From the NCBI RefSeq assembly GCF_003583365.1, contig NZ_QXED01000001.1, positions 1,240,001-1,304,000 on the forward strand: a stretch of DNA of 64,000 nucleotides, in the 5' to 3' direction. A program made the position numbers and the translations under genes. This stretch comes from Fibrisoma montanum (GTDB taxonomy: Bacteria; Bacteroidota; Bacteroidia; Cytophagales; Spirosomataceae). Every line of letters starts with the position of its first letter. Within the stretch, counting starts at the first letter, position 1. Positions 8,933 to 17,925 of the stretch are shown piece by piece. The notes below the pieces were generated by a model. That model had not been told where the DNA came from. It worked only from the letters and a program-made list of their open reading frames with translations, and did no database searches.

Positions 8933-10690
8933 ATGAAACACCTATTACTCGTTCTAACCCTCAGTGCCTCTCTGGTGGTGCGGGGCCAACCTACTGATTC
9001 CAGCCGAACCGCCACGTTACCCGGTCAACCCGTCATGATCGTAGGGGGCAACCTGATTGATGTCGAAACGGGTAAGGTACGCGAGAACACCAGCCTGCTG
9101 ATCGAGAAGGAAACGATTACGAAAATCGGCAAGAACCTCAAGGCGCCGGCCGGTGCTACGGTCATTGATGCCAAAGGCAAATGGTTGATTCCGGGATTGA
9201 TTGACAGCCACATTCATTTGTTTCAATCCGGCAGCATCTACACCCGGCCCGATGGCGTCGACCTGACAAAATACCGTCCCTACGAATCCGAACGCCAGTG
9301 GCTGCGCGACAACATGGGCGATCTGCTACGTCGGTATCTGGCCAGCGGCATCACCACCGTCATCGATATCGGCGGGCCGCTGTATCATTTTCCGTACCGC
9401 GACCGCTTCAACCGCAGATACGTCAGTCCGCAGATACTGATGACTGGGCCACTGGTGTCAACGTACCAGCCGGAAGCGTATAAAATCGATGATTCGCCCA
9501 TTATCAAAGCCAACACGTCGGAGGAAGCCCGCGACATTGTCCGTCGGCAGTTGCCTTACAAGCCGGATTTTATCAAAGTCTGGTTTATTATCCGCGGTAT
9601 GGGGAAAACCGGCGAAGAGATGATCCCGGTTGTACAGGCTGCCATCGACGAAGCGCACAAAAACGGGCTGAAGTTGGCCATTCACACGCAGGAGTTACTC
9701 GCGGCTAAACTGGGCGTAAAATACGGTGCCGATTTTCTGGTTCACAGCCCGGAAGACGGCATTGTGGATGACGAACTGATTGATCTGATCCGGAAGAACA
9801 ACGTCAGCTACTGCCCCACCATGATCGTGAACCGTGGCTTCATAGGCTTCTTTACCGACAACCGGAAGCTTACGACCTACGAATTCAGCCGGGCGAACCC
9901 CTACGTCCTGGGCACCCTTTTTGACTTTAAACACCTGCCGGAGCCGGAAATTCGCAAAGAATACGCCAGCATCCTAACCAGCCAGTCGTACCAGAACCGG
10001 GCGGCCCGAGTCGACTCGATCAAACGGGCGAACCTGAAGAAGGTCTGGCAAGCGGGCATCAACGTAGCCGCCGGAACGGACGCCGGCAACCCGGGTACTT
10101 TCCACGGTACGTCGTTCATCGATGAGCTGAAGGCCATGCAGGCCGCCGGACTAACCAACGCCGATTTGTTGAAATCCTCCACGATCAACGGCGCCCGAAT
10201 TTTTGGTAAAGAAAAGCAAATGGGGAGTTTAGCCGAAGGCAAACTGGCCAACGTGGTTATTCTGAAGCAAAACCCGCTCGAAACCATCGACGCACTGACC
10301 AGCATTGAAACGGTGGTGAACCGTGGCTACGTAACCACCCCGGAGCAACTCCTGCCCGACAGCCCGACCGACCTGGCTCAGCGGCAGCTGAACGCCTACA
10401 ACGCCCGCAACATCGACGCCTTCCTGGAGCCGTATGCCGACGACGTGGAGATCTACACCTTCCCCGACAAGCTTCTGTACAAAGGCAAAGAGGCTATGCG
10501 AAAGCAGTACAGCGGTATGTTCGAGCGAACCCCGGTTCTTCATTGTGAACTGGTCAACCGTATTGCCGTTGGTAATACAGTGATCGACCACGAAAGCGTG
10601 ACCTTTGCCCCAGACCGCGAGCCGGTGAAAGCTGTAGCCATCTACAAAATCGAAAACGGTAAAATTGCGAAAGTTTATTTTGCCCGTTAG
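8933..10690 (+). CDS. Exported amidohydrolase fused to a C-terminal SnoaL-like domain
   Basis: 585 residues with a signal peptide (about 1-18). The amidohydrolase-superfamily barrel shows the metal motif H-x-H at His93/His95 (DSHIHLF), a candidate bridging lysine in FIKVWF, later histidines in AIHTQE and LVHSPED, and the catalytic aspartate in AGTDAGNPG. It resembles imidazolonepropionase/prolidase-type enzymes that hydrolyse cyclic amides or dipeptides. From about residue 483 an NTF2/SnoaL-like domain begins (QLNAYNARNIDAF) and runs to the end. This type of domain is usually separate; here it is fused in frame. Its stop is followed by a strong hairpin. Probably in one operon with the serine hydrolase. 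Substrate unknown. Confidence 0.85.
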   Translation: MKHLLLVLTLSASLVVRGQPTDSSRTATLPGQPVMIVGGNLIDVETGKVRENTSLLIEKETITKIGKNLKAPAGATVIDAKGKWLIPGLIDSHIHLFQSGSIYTRPDGVDLTKYRPYESERQWLRDNMGDLLRRYLASGITTVIDIGGPLYHFPYRDRFNRRYVSPQILMTGPLVSTYQPEAYKIDDSPIIKANTSEEARDIVRRQLPYKPDFIKVWFIIRGMGKTGEEMIPVVQAAIDEAHKNGLKLAIHTQELLAAKLGVKYGADFLVHSPEDGIVDDELIDLIRKNNVSYCPTMIVNRGFIGFFTDNRKLTTYEFSRANPYVLGTLFDFKHLPEPEIRKEYASILTSQSYQNRAARVDSIKRANLKKVWQAGINVAAGTDAGNPGTFHGTSFIDELKAMQAAGLTNADLLKSSTINGARIFGKEKQMGSLAEGKLANVVILKQNPLETIDALTSIETVVNRGYVTTPEQLLPDSPTDLAQRQLNAYNARNIDAFLEPYADDVEIYTFPDKLLYKGKEAMRKQYSGMFERTPVLHCELVNRIAVGNTVIDHESVTFAPDREPVKAVAIYKIENGKIAKVYFAR

Positions 10691-10700
10691 CGGAGCAGCA

Positions 10701-10732
10701 CTCAATGGATGACCCTCCAGCCATCCATTGAG
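10701..10732. terminator. Hairpin between convergent genes
   Basis: A perfect 11-base stem (10701-10711 with 10722-10732) around a 10-base loop lies between the amidohydrolase stop and the nadC stop, which face each other. It lacks a long T-run, so it is best read as a bidirectional terminator or RNA-stabilising stem. Confidence 0.6.
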
Positions 10733-10739
10733 TTTCGGC

Positions 10740-11588
10740 CTAATACGCTTTCAGGCTCAGGTCCAGGCTTCGAACCCGGTGGGTCAGGGCGCCGGACGAG
10801 ATGTAGTCCACACCCGTTTCAGCATAGGCACGGAGCGTCGTTTCGTCAATGCCTCCGGAGGCCTCCGTAATAAACCGGCCGTTGATAAGCCGCACCATAT
10901 CCCGAACGCCCTCGGGTTTGAAGTTATCCAGCAGGATGATGTCGACCTTGGTTCCTTCCAACTGGCCGATGCGAAGTACCTCTTCGACTTCGGCGCGGTT
11001 GCGGGTCTCGACCTCGATGCGCAGTGAACGATCGGTTTCGTTCAGATACGTGTTTGCTTTACGAATGGCCGCTTCGATTCCCCCGGCATAATCCACGTGG
11101 TTATCCTTGATCAGAATCATGTCGAACAAGCCGAACCGGTGGTTGATGGCTCCACCAATTTTCGTCGCAATTTTTTCGCAGATACGGAAATTCGGCGTGG
11201 TTTTACGGGTGTCGAGCAACTGCGCCCGCGTACCTTCCAGCAGATTCACCATCTGGCGGGTATGCGTAGCGATACCACTCATTCGCTGCATGCAGTTGAG
11301 CACCAGCCGCTCGGCTTTCAGGATCGACCGCGCATTACCACTGACGGTCAGTACCACGTCGCCGGGCGTGATGGCCGACCCATCGGTGAGCAGTACGTCT
11401 ACCTGAAGCGCGGGATCAACTTCCGCAAAGATGGCCAGCGCTACGTCGACGCCCGCCAGAATACCCGCTTCTTTTACCAGCAGCCGAGCCCGTTTCTGCG
11501 CATCGGCCGGAATGGTTGATAATGATGTATGGTCACCATCGCCGACATCCTCAGTCAGCGCTAATTGAATAAATTCCTGCAGATTCAT
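10740..11588 (-). CDS. nadC: Nicotinate-nucleotide pyrophosphorylase (carboxylating)
   Basis: 282 residues, full length for the family. It converts quinolinate and PRPP to nicotinate mononucleotide, CO2 and pyrophosphate in cytoplasmic NAD synthesis. Diagnostic stretches include LNCMQRMSGIAT, LLDTRKTTPNFR, GGAINHRFGLFD and ILIKDNHVDY, which hold the substrate-binding arginines, histidine and lysine, and the C-terminal EASGGI. nadA or nadB is not seen nearby. The gene converges on the amidohydrolase gene and is divergent from the small membrane-protein gene at 11731. Confidence 0.96.
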   Translation of the reverse strand: MNLQEFIQLALTEDVGDGDHTSLSTIPADAQKRARLLVKEAGILAGVDVALAIFAEVDPALQVDVLLTDGSAITPGDVVLTVSGNARSILKAERLVLNCMQRMSGIATHTRQMVNLLEGTRAQLLDTRKTTPNFRICEKIATKIGGAINHRFGLFDMILIKDNHVDYAGGIEAAIRKANTYLNETDRSLRIEVETRNRAEVEEVLRIGQLEGTKVDIILLDNFKPEGVRDMVRLINGRFITEASGGIDETTLRAYAETGVDYISSGALTHRVRSLDLSLKAY

Positions 11589-11730
11589 GGGCGAAAGTTA
11601 ACGGTTTCTTCACAAAACGACCTGTTGAACTATTGTTTTGCCCAATTAAAAACCTACTGAATTTATAGATTACCAAATACTTGCATTGTTCAGAAAATGG
11701 TACGAAATTTGTCTTACTTTTACCAATTCT

Positions 11731-12105
11731 ATGAAACAACCGCGTGTCATTCAGCGTCTTTCGAGCCTGCTTCTGGCCACATTTCTGCTTTTCACGGCAG
11801 TTTGGGGACAGGGTGGCCTGATGGCGCAACACGCCGTGTCGACGAAAGCGGTAAAAGAACAGCAGCAGAAAACCCCCGATTCACATACATCGGATGCACA
11901 GCTGACAACGGCTTCGTTCGAGGCTGTCGTTACGCCGGCCGTTTCGTTTGATTTCAACCAGACGGCATTTCTGCTTCCTGCGCCTACGCTGCTTATTCTG
12001 CTGCTGCTGAGCGTACCTCTGCTACGGTACTTCACCTTACCGCATTATTATTTCTCGTTTTTCCGCCACGTCTTTGGGCATCATATTGCCACGAACGCGC
12101 CCTAA
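11731..12105 (+). CDS. Small two-segment membrane protein of unknown function
   Basis: 124 residues from ATG 11731; in-frame extension upstream to 11686 is rejected because it would begin inside the promoter region. A hydrophobic N-terminus (about 10-30, signal peptide or anchor), a polar Gln/Lys/Ser-rich middle and a strong hydrophobic segment near residues 85-103 (LLILLLLSVPLL) are followed by an aromatic and histidine-rich tail. I recognise no family. It ends 104 bases before secDF on the same strand. A TACTTTTA -7-like box (11715-11722) lies directly upstream. Confidence 0.6.
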   Translation: MKQPRVIQRLSSLLLATFLLFTAVWGQGGLMAQHAVSTKAVKEQQQKTPDSHTSDAQLTTASFEAVVTPAVSFDFNQTAFLLPAPTLLILLLLSVPLLRYFTLPHYYFSFFRHVFGHHIATNAP

Positions 12106-12209
12106 CGTTTCGTAACACGGCCCTATTGGCGCCGATTGTCTCTTTCTATCTCTTTTATTTTCACTAATCAATTATTTCTCCGCACGGACTAACCATCCTT
12201 GCTACTTGT

Positions 12210-15200
12210 ATGCAAAACCGAACCGGAATAATCATTCTGACGGCGGTAATTGCTCTGCTGAGCATTTATTATCTGTCATTTTCGTTCGTATCGCGCAGCA
12301 TTAAGGCCGACGCCGAAGCGTATGCGACGAACAAACAGGGCGTGGTCGACCGCGCCAAAAAACAACGCTATCTGGACTCGCTCTGGAAAGAAGAAGTGTA
12401 CCTCGGCAACACGCTGCAGGAAGTAACCGAGCGGGAACTGGGCCTGGGTCTTGACCTTCAGGGGGGTATGCACGTCGTGCTGGAAGTATCCCCGGCCGAC
12501 ATCCTGCGGGGGCTGTCCGGTAATAACCGCGACCCGAAGTTTAACCAAGCGCTGAAACAAACCATTGAAGACCAGAAGCGGAGCAGCGCCAGCTTCGTAG
12601 ACCTGTTTGTCGACAATTACAAGGAGCTGGCACCCGGCACCAAACTGGCCAGTGTGTTTGCCACCAGCGCCAACCGGGGTAAAATTAACTATCAGTCGTC
12701 GGACACCGAAGTTCGGCGCCTGCTGAACAGCGAGGTTGAAGACGCCATCAGCCGGGCTTACCAGATCATTCAGGCCCGTGTCGATAAATTTGGGGTAGCA
12801 AACCCGAACATCCAGCGGCTGCCGGGCTCTGGCCGGATTCAGATCGAATTGCCGGGAATCGATAACCCCGAACGCGTACGTCGCCTGCTGACGGGCGCGG
12901 CCAAGCTTGAGTTCGTGGAAGTGTACCGCCTGAACGAACTGGCCCCCGCTATTGAAGGCATGGGTGCTTACCTCGTGAAGCAGGAAGCCGCTCGTAAAGA
13001 AGCTCAGAAGGCAACGGCTGGAACCCCGGCTACAACGAGCGCCACCAGTGGCAGCGGCACGTCGAGCCTTGAGTCGCAGTTGGCCCAGCGTAATCAACCG
13101 GCCGATTCAACCAAGAAAGACACCACGGCACAAGCCGCCCAAAGCACCGCGCTGACGCAGTTGTTCATTCCGATTTCGCAGGATCAGCTTGGCGTATACC
13201 TGAAAGATACGGCCCGCGCCAATGACGTACTGAACGACCCGGAAGTACGGACGCTGTTCCCGGCCGACGTAGCTTTTTCGTGGGATCGGAAAGCCATTGA
13301 AACCAACGACGGTAAAGAAATCCTGCCGCTGTATTTCCTGAAGAAGCCGGGTGGCCGCGCTCCGCTGGAAGGGGATGTGATTACGGATGCTTCTAACGAC
13401 TACGACGACCGTGGCCGGCCGGAGGTGACAATGAACATGAACGCCGAGGGTGGCCGCAAATGGCGTAACCTGACAGCGGCTAACGTAGGCCGTCCGGTTG
13501 CCATTCTGCTCGACAACCTCGTTTACACCGCGCCGAACGTACAGAACGAAATTCCGAACGGTCGCTCCAGCATCTCGGGTAACTTCACCGTTGAAGAAAC
13601 CAAAGACCTTGCGAACGTCCTGAAAGCTGGTAAATTACCCGCCCCGACCAACATCGTGGAAGAAAGCGTGGTGGGCGCAACGCTCGGTTCAGAAGCCGTT
13701 CAGGCGGGGGTACTGTCGTCGGTAGTGGGTATCCTGCTGGTGCTGGCGTTTGTGGTGTTCTACTACAACCGGGCCGGTTTCATCGCTGACCTTGCCCTGT
13801 TCGTCAACCTATTCTTCCTGCTGGGTGTCATGGCCTCGCTGGGTGCCGTGCTGACTATGCCGGGTATTGCCGGTATCGTACTGTCGATTGGTATGGCCGT
13901 CGACGCCAACGTTCTGATTTTTGAACGCATCAAGGAAGAACTCGCCCTGGGTAAAGGATTTAAAGTTGCCGTCGCCGATGGTTTCAAGAACGCCCTGTCG
14001 TCGATCATCGACTCGAACGTAACGACGTTCCTGACGGGTGTCATCCTGTTCATTTTCGGTACGGGTCTGATTCTGGGCTTCGCTACGACGCTGATCATTG
14101 GTATCCTGACGTCGCTGTTCGCGGCTATCTTCATCACCCGCCTGATGTTGGAATACTACATCCGGAATGGCAAAACGCTGTCGTTCAGCTCAACCTGGGC
14201 GGCTAAGTTGTTTGCCGATTCGAATTTCGACTTCGTCTCACGCCGGAAGCTGTATTACACGGTTTCGTCGGTTATTATTGGTCTGGGTATCGTTTCGATC
14301 ATCTTCAAAGGCTTTGGCCTGGGTGTAGACTTCAAAGGTGGCCGGTCGTATGTAGTGCGTTTTGAAAAAGCCATCAGTACCGACGATGTACGTGCCTCGC
14401 TGGAGAACGTACTGGGCAGTGCGCCGGAAGTAAAGACCTACGGTGGTACGGGTATCGGTGCCAGTCAGGTAAAGATCACGACGCCGTATCTGGTAGACGT
14501 AAATACCCCGGAGGCCGATAAACAGGCAGAAGCAGCGATCTACAAAGGTCTGTCAACGATTGCGAACAACCCGGCAAAGATTGAAAGCTCGCAGAAGGTA
14601 GGGCCAACCATCGCCTACGACATTCTGACCTCGGCCCTGTGGTCAATCCTCCTGGCGGTAGCGGTCGTATTTGCCTACATTCTGCTCCGGTTCAAGCGGC
14701 TGGCATTCGGATACGGTGCGGTGGTGGCCCTGTTCCACGACGTACTCGTAATTCTGGCTATCTTCTCGATTTTCAACGGTATCCTGCCGTTCTCACTCGA
14801 CGTCGACCAGGCGTTTGTGGGTGCCCTGCTGACCATCATGGGTTACTCCATGAACGACACAGTCGTGGTGTTTGACCGCGTTCGGGAGTACCTCAACGAA
14901 AACCGGGGCAAGAACGAAAGCATCCCGACGATCATCAACAACGCTCTGAACGCTACGCTGAGCCGCACGGCCGTAACCGGTTTCTCAACCCTGCTCGTGC
15001 TGCTGGTGCTGTTCATCTTCGGGGGCGAAACCATCCGGGGCTTCTCGTTTGCGATGCTCATCGGGGTTGTGGTTGGTACGTATTCGTCACTGTTCGTGGC
15101 TACGCCGATCGTGGTTGACGCCCTGAGCCGCGACCAGGAGAAAGAAGGCGATGCGCCGACCGGAACGACTGACAAACGGCTCGATCCGGTTCCGGCCGAC

Positions 15201-15293
15201 TTCACGACCAAGGCCGCTCCGACGCCCGAAGAATTTACGGCCAAGAAGGAGAAAAAACCGAAAACGCCCCTGATCCGGCCGTCGCAGTCCTAA
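12210..15293 (+). CDS. secDF: Fused protein translocase subunit SecDF
   Basis: 1027 residues. SecD and SecF are joined in one chain, as in many Bacteroidota. The complex uses the proton gradient to drive late steps of Sec export. The SecD half shows the DLQGGMHV motif (from residue 82), a long periplasmic domain, and the membrane block with GIVLSIGMAVDANVLIFERI. The SecF half begins near FGLGVDFKGGRSY and contains MGYSMNDTVVVFDRVRE. A low-complexity Ser/Thr/Ala/Gln insertion (about residues 268-312) interrupts the SecD periplasmic domain. The C-terminal tail is lysine-rich. A long inverted repeat follows the stop. Confidence 0.97.
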   Translation: MQNRTGIIILTAVIALLSIYYLSFSFVSRSIKADAEAYATNKQGVVDRAKKQRYLDSLWKEEVYLGNTLQEVTERELGLGLDLQGGMHVVLEVSPADILRGLSGNNRDPKFNQALKQTIEDQKRSSASFVDLFVDNYKELAPGTKLASVFATSANRGKINYQSSDTEVRRLLNSEVEDAISRAYQIIQARVDKFGVANPNIQRLPGSGRIQIELPGIDNPERVRRLLTGAAKLEFVEVYRLNELAPAIEGMGAYLVKQEAARKEAQKATAGTPATTSATSGSGTSSLESQLAQRNQPADSTKKDTTAQAAQSTALTQLFIPISQDQLGVYLKDTARANDVLNDPEVRTLFPADVAFSWDRKAIETNDGKEILPLYFLKKPGGRAPLEGDVITDASNDYDDRGRPEVTMNMNAEGGRKWRNLTAANVGRPVAILLDNLVYTAPNVQNEIPNGRSSISGNFTVEETKDLANVLKAGKLPAPTNIVEESVVGATLGSEAVQAGVLSSVVGILLVLAFVVFYYNRAGFIADLALFVNLFFLLGVMASLGAVLTMPGIAGIVLSIGMAVDANVLIFERIKEELALGKGFKVAVADGFKNALSSIIDSNVTTFLTGVILFIFGTGLILGFATTLIIGILTSLFAAIFITRLMLEYYIRNGKTLSFSSTWAAKLFADSNFDFVSRRKLYYTVSSVIIGLGIVSIIFKGFGLGVDFKGGRSYVVRFEKAISTDDVRASLENVLGSAPEVKTYGGTGIGASQVKITTPYLVDVNTPEADKQAEAAIYKGLSTIANNPAKIESSQKVGPTIAYDILTSALWSILLAVAVVFAYILLRFKRLAFGYGAVVALFHDVLVILAIFSIFNGILPFSLDVDQAFVGALLTIMGYSMNDTVVVFDRVREYLNENRGKNESIPTIINNALNATLSRTAVTGFSTLLVLLVLFIFGGETIRGFSFAMLIGVVVGTYSSLFVATPIVVDALSRDQEKEGDAPTGTTDKRLDPVPADFTTKAAPTPEEFTAKKEKKPKTPLIRPSQS

Positions 15294-15300
15294 ACCATGG

Positions 15301-15376
15301 GCGAATGAGTGAATTAGTGAGTGCGCGAATGTATTTACTGGAAAATAGTCGCTGCTTTACTAATTCACTCATTCGC
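15301..15376. repeat. 18-bp inverted repeat between secDF and the permease
   Basis: Bases 15301-15318 are the exact reverse complement of 15359-15376, with a 40-base spacer. The arms are built from near-repeats of GAATGAGTGA-like words, and a degenerate third copy sits at about 15318-15330. It could form the secDF 3' stem, though there is no T-run. A small dispersed repeat element is the alternative. Confidence 0.6.
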
Positions 15377-15458
15377 TCATTAAATTTTGTATCTTTCCCA
15401 GCGTTTTACCTGAGAATCTTTTTCCGATCGGCATCCCAACCAAACTAAATTTTCCTGC

Positions 15459-16970
15459 ATGGAAACCAGACTCAAACCAGTTGACACCAGCATCTGGCGC
15501 AAAAAGCCGCTCGCGGCCTATGAATCGGACGTTAAAAAAAGTGAGCTCAAACGCGTATTGACCCGCTGGGGTCTTACGTCGCTGGGTATTGGTGCCGTCA
15601 TTGGGGGCGGTATCTTCGTTTTGACTGGCATTGCGGCCCACGACTGGGCCGGCCCGGCTTTGGCGCTTTCATTCGTTCTGGCCGGCATAGCCTGTACGTT
15701 CGCAGCCTTGTGCTACGCCGAATTTGCGTCGATCTTGCCCGTTGAAGGATCGGCCTACGCTTACTCATACGGTACGGTAGGCGAAATTTTTGCCTGGCTC
15801 ATTGGCTGGAACCTTATTCTGGAGTACATGATGGGTGCCACCACCGTAGCCGTAAGCTGGTCGGGGTACTTTGAGAAGCTGATGCACCTCTTCGGCATCA
15901 ACCCGCCACTTTACCTGATGAACGACCCTATTACGGCCCGCGAAAAAGCGGCAGCATTACGGGCTGCAGGTGAGGCCGTACCCGATTTCGCCTTTGCCGT
16001 CAATTTACCGGCTTTCCTGATCGTACTGGTAGTGACGTTTATCCTGGTCCGTGGCATTAAGGAAGCCGCCAGCACCAACAACCTGATTGTTATGATGAAG
16101 GTAACGGCAGTGATTTTCGTGATCATTGTCGGGGCCTTTTATGTCGACGTTGCCAACTGGACCCCCTTCATTCCGCAGCCGGTAACGGACAATGGAAATC
16201 AGGTTCACTACGGTTTCAGTGGTATCGTAACGGCCGCCAGTATCGTGTTCTTTGCCTACATCGGCTTTGACGCCGTATCAACCCAGGCCGGCGAAGCCAT
16301 CAACCCTAAGAAAGACGTACCGTTTGCGATCATCGCGTCGCTGATTATCTGTACGCTGCTGTACATCCTGGTATCGCTCGTACTGACGGGTATGGTCCGC
16401 TACGACAGCCTTGACCTAAAAGCGCCGGTAGCGCAGGCCTTTGCCGATAAAGGACTGACGTGGGCGGTGTACATCATCACGATTGCGGCCATCGCCGGTC
16501 TGACTTCGGTTATGCTGGTGATGATGCTGGGCCAGACGCGGATCTTCCTCGGCATGGCTAAAGATGGTTTATTGCCCAGAAACCTGTTCGCGTCGATTCA
16601 CCCGACGTTTAAAACGCCCTGGAAAAGTACGATTCTGGTTGGCCTGATTGTAGCAACCGTTGCAGCGCTGACTCCGATCGATAAAGTGTCGGAACTGTGC
16701 AGTTCAGGTACGCTGCTGGCCTTCGCCATGATCTGCGGGGCGGTCTGGCTGCTGCGCGTTCGCGAGCCACAGCTGGAGCGTCCGTATCGGACCCCTGCCC
16801 TGCCGGTTATCGCCACGCTCGGTATTCTCGCCAACCTGTATCTGATGTACAACCTGCGGACCGACACCAAGATTTCATTCGTCATCTGGTGTACCCTGGG
16901 TGTTATCGTGTACTTCGCTTACAGCCGCCGGCACAGCAATCTGAATAATCCGACTGATTACAACTCGTAA
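15459..16970 (+). CDS. APC-family amino-acid permease (cationic amino-acid transporter type)
   Basis: 503 residues with about 12-13 membrane segments. The first helix carries the APC substrate-binding motif GAVIGGGIFVLTG, and later segments include FFAYIGFDAVSTQAGEAINP and a MLGQTRIFLGMAKDGLLP block typical of the YfnA/CAT branch. It probably imports amino acids by proton or ion coupling across the inner membrane; the amino acid cannot be named. It is a single gene followed by a strong intrinsic terminator. The ATG is the first in-frame start after the inverted repeat. Confidence 0.93.
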   Translation: METRLKPVDTSIWRKKPLAAYESDVKKSELKRVLTRWGLTSLGIGAVIGGGIFVLTGIAAHDWAGPALALSFVLAGIACTFAALCYAEFASILPVEGSAYAYSYGTVGEIFAWLIGWNLILEYMMGATTVAVSWSGYFEKLMHLFGINPPLYLMNDPITAREKAAALRAAGEAVPDFAFAVNLPAFLIVLVVTFILVRGIKEAASTNNLIVMMKVTAVIFVIIVGAFYVDVANWTPFIPQPVTDNGNQVHYGFSGIVTAASIVFFAYIGFDAVSTQAGEAINPKKDVPFAIIASLIICTLLYILVSLVLTGMVRYDSLDLKAPVAQAFADKGLTWAVYIITIAAIAGLTSVMLVMMLGQTRIFLGMAKDGLLPRNLFASIHPTFKTPWKSTILVGLIVATVAALTPIDKVSELCSSGTLLAFAMICGAVWLLRVREPQLERPYRTPALPVIATLGILANLYLMYNLRTDTKISFVIWCTLGVIVYFAYSRRHSNLNNPTDYNS

Positions 16971-17015
16971 CTGATAATTCCCGCGACGCGTAAAATCAAG
17001 CAAATATTTTTACCC

Positions 17016-17050
17016 AAAAAGGCCTCAGACTTAACATCTGGGGCCTTTTT
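17016..17050 (+). terminator. Intrinsic terminator after the permease gene
   Basis: A 14-base stem (17016-17029 with 17037-17050; one G-U pair) with a 7-base loop ends in a run of five T. The A-run on the left arm would let it also work on the minus strand. Confidence 0.88.
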
Positions 17051-17082
17051 GGTATCTCGGTGAACATGTTCCCCATCCGTTG

Positions 17083-17090
17083 TAGTTTTG
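17083..17090 (+). promoter_or_regulatory. Putative -7 box for the TauE/SafE gene
   Basis: TAGTTTTG matches the Bacteroidota -7 consensus TAnnTTTG exactly. It ends 6 bases before the ATG at 17097, which would make the transcript leaderless or nearly so. No clear -33 TTTG is seen at the expected distance. Confidence 0.4.
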
Positions 17091-17096
17091 TACTGG

Positions 17097-17900
17097 ATGG
17101 AGACACAATACTCTATAGGCTATTCACTGGCAGTGGTGGTAGGGCTCGTCATTGGGCTCGCTGGTGGCGGAGGATCCATTCTGACGGTTCCGATCTTTGT
17201 CTACGCCTTTGGCATACCACCTATTCTGGCTACAACCTACTCTCTGTTCGTTGTAGGCACAACGTCGCTGGTTGGCTCGGTAAACCACATCTGGAAAAAA
17301 CGGGTCGATCTTCGGATCACCGCGGCTTTTGCGTTGCCTTCGTTCGTGTCGGTTTACCTGAGTCGCCGGTTTCTGGTACCCGCCCTTCCCGATCCGTTGT
17401 TTCGCCTGAATGAGTTCATACTGCCTAAAAACGACGCCATTCTGTATTTTTTTACCATCGTGATGGTACTGGCAGCCCGGGCCATGATCCGTAATGACCA
17501 GCCCGAGCGGGGCGAAGCCGCCGACGGCCGCCCCCGATACGTATCGCTGGCTCTCGATGGACTGGCCGTAGGGTCGCTGACGGGAACCATTGGTGCCGGG
17601 GGCGGCTTCCTGATTGTGCCGATGCTGGTATTGCTGGCGGGGCTTCCCGTTCATCGCGCCGTGGCTACGTCCGTGCTGATTATCGCCGTTAATTCGTTTG
17701 TCGGGTTGCTGGGCGACATCCACCACACTGACCTTAACTGGAATTTTTTGCTGCCTTTTACGGGTTTATCCATCGTAGGCATCTTCGTTGGCATGTATCT
17801 GGCCCGCTTTATTGTTCCCGAACACCTGAAAAAAGGATTTGGCTGGTTCGTACTGGCGGTGGCCATTTATATACTGTCGAGGGAAATTTTACAGTATTGA
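17097..17900 (+). CDS. TauE/SafE family sulfite/organosulfonate exporter
   Basis: 267 residues from ATG 17097; a TTG nine bases earlier overlaps the promoter box. About eight hydrophobic segments in two repeats carry the family's glycine-rich motifs GLAGGGGSILTVP and, in the second half, GTIGAGGGFLIVPMLV. Family members export sulfite, sulfoacetate or related anions. The next gene, 25 bases on, encodes a persulfide-dioxygenase-like protein whose product would be sulfite. The pair therefore plausibly oxidises sulfane sulfur and expels sulfite. That link is an inference from adjacency. Confidence 0.9.
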   Translation: METQYSIGYSLAVVVGLVIGLAGGGGSILTVPIFVYAFGIPPILATTYSLFVVGTTSLVGSVNHIWKKRVDLRITAAFALPSFVSVYLSRRFLVPALPDPLFRLNEFILPKNDAILYFFTIVMVLAARAMIRNDQPERGEAADGRPRYVSLALDGLAVGSLTGTIGAGGGFLIVPMLVLLAGLPVHRAVATSVLIIAVNSFVGLLGDIHHTDLNWNFLLPFTGLSIVGIFVGMYLARFIVPEHLKKGFGWFVLAVAIYILSREILQY

Positions 17901-17925
17901 TAACAGCCTTAAAACTACCTTCCTC

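Noticed and set aside
12276-13097. Minus-strand frame of 273 codons within secDF
   Set aside because: Shadow of a well-identified gene; no domain resemblance.
17839-17925. Upstream start for the MBL-rhodanese gene
   Set aside because: Would overlap the exporter's coding end; family N-terminus fits ATG 17926.
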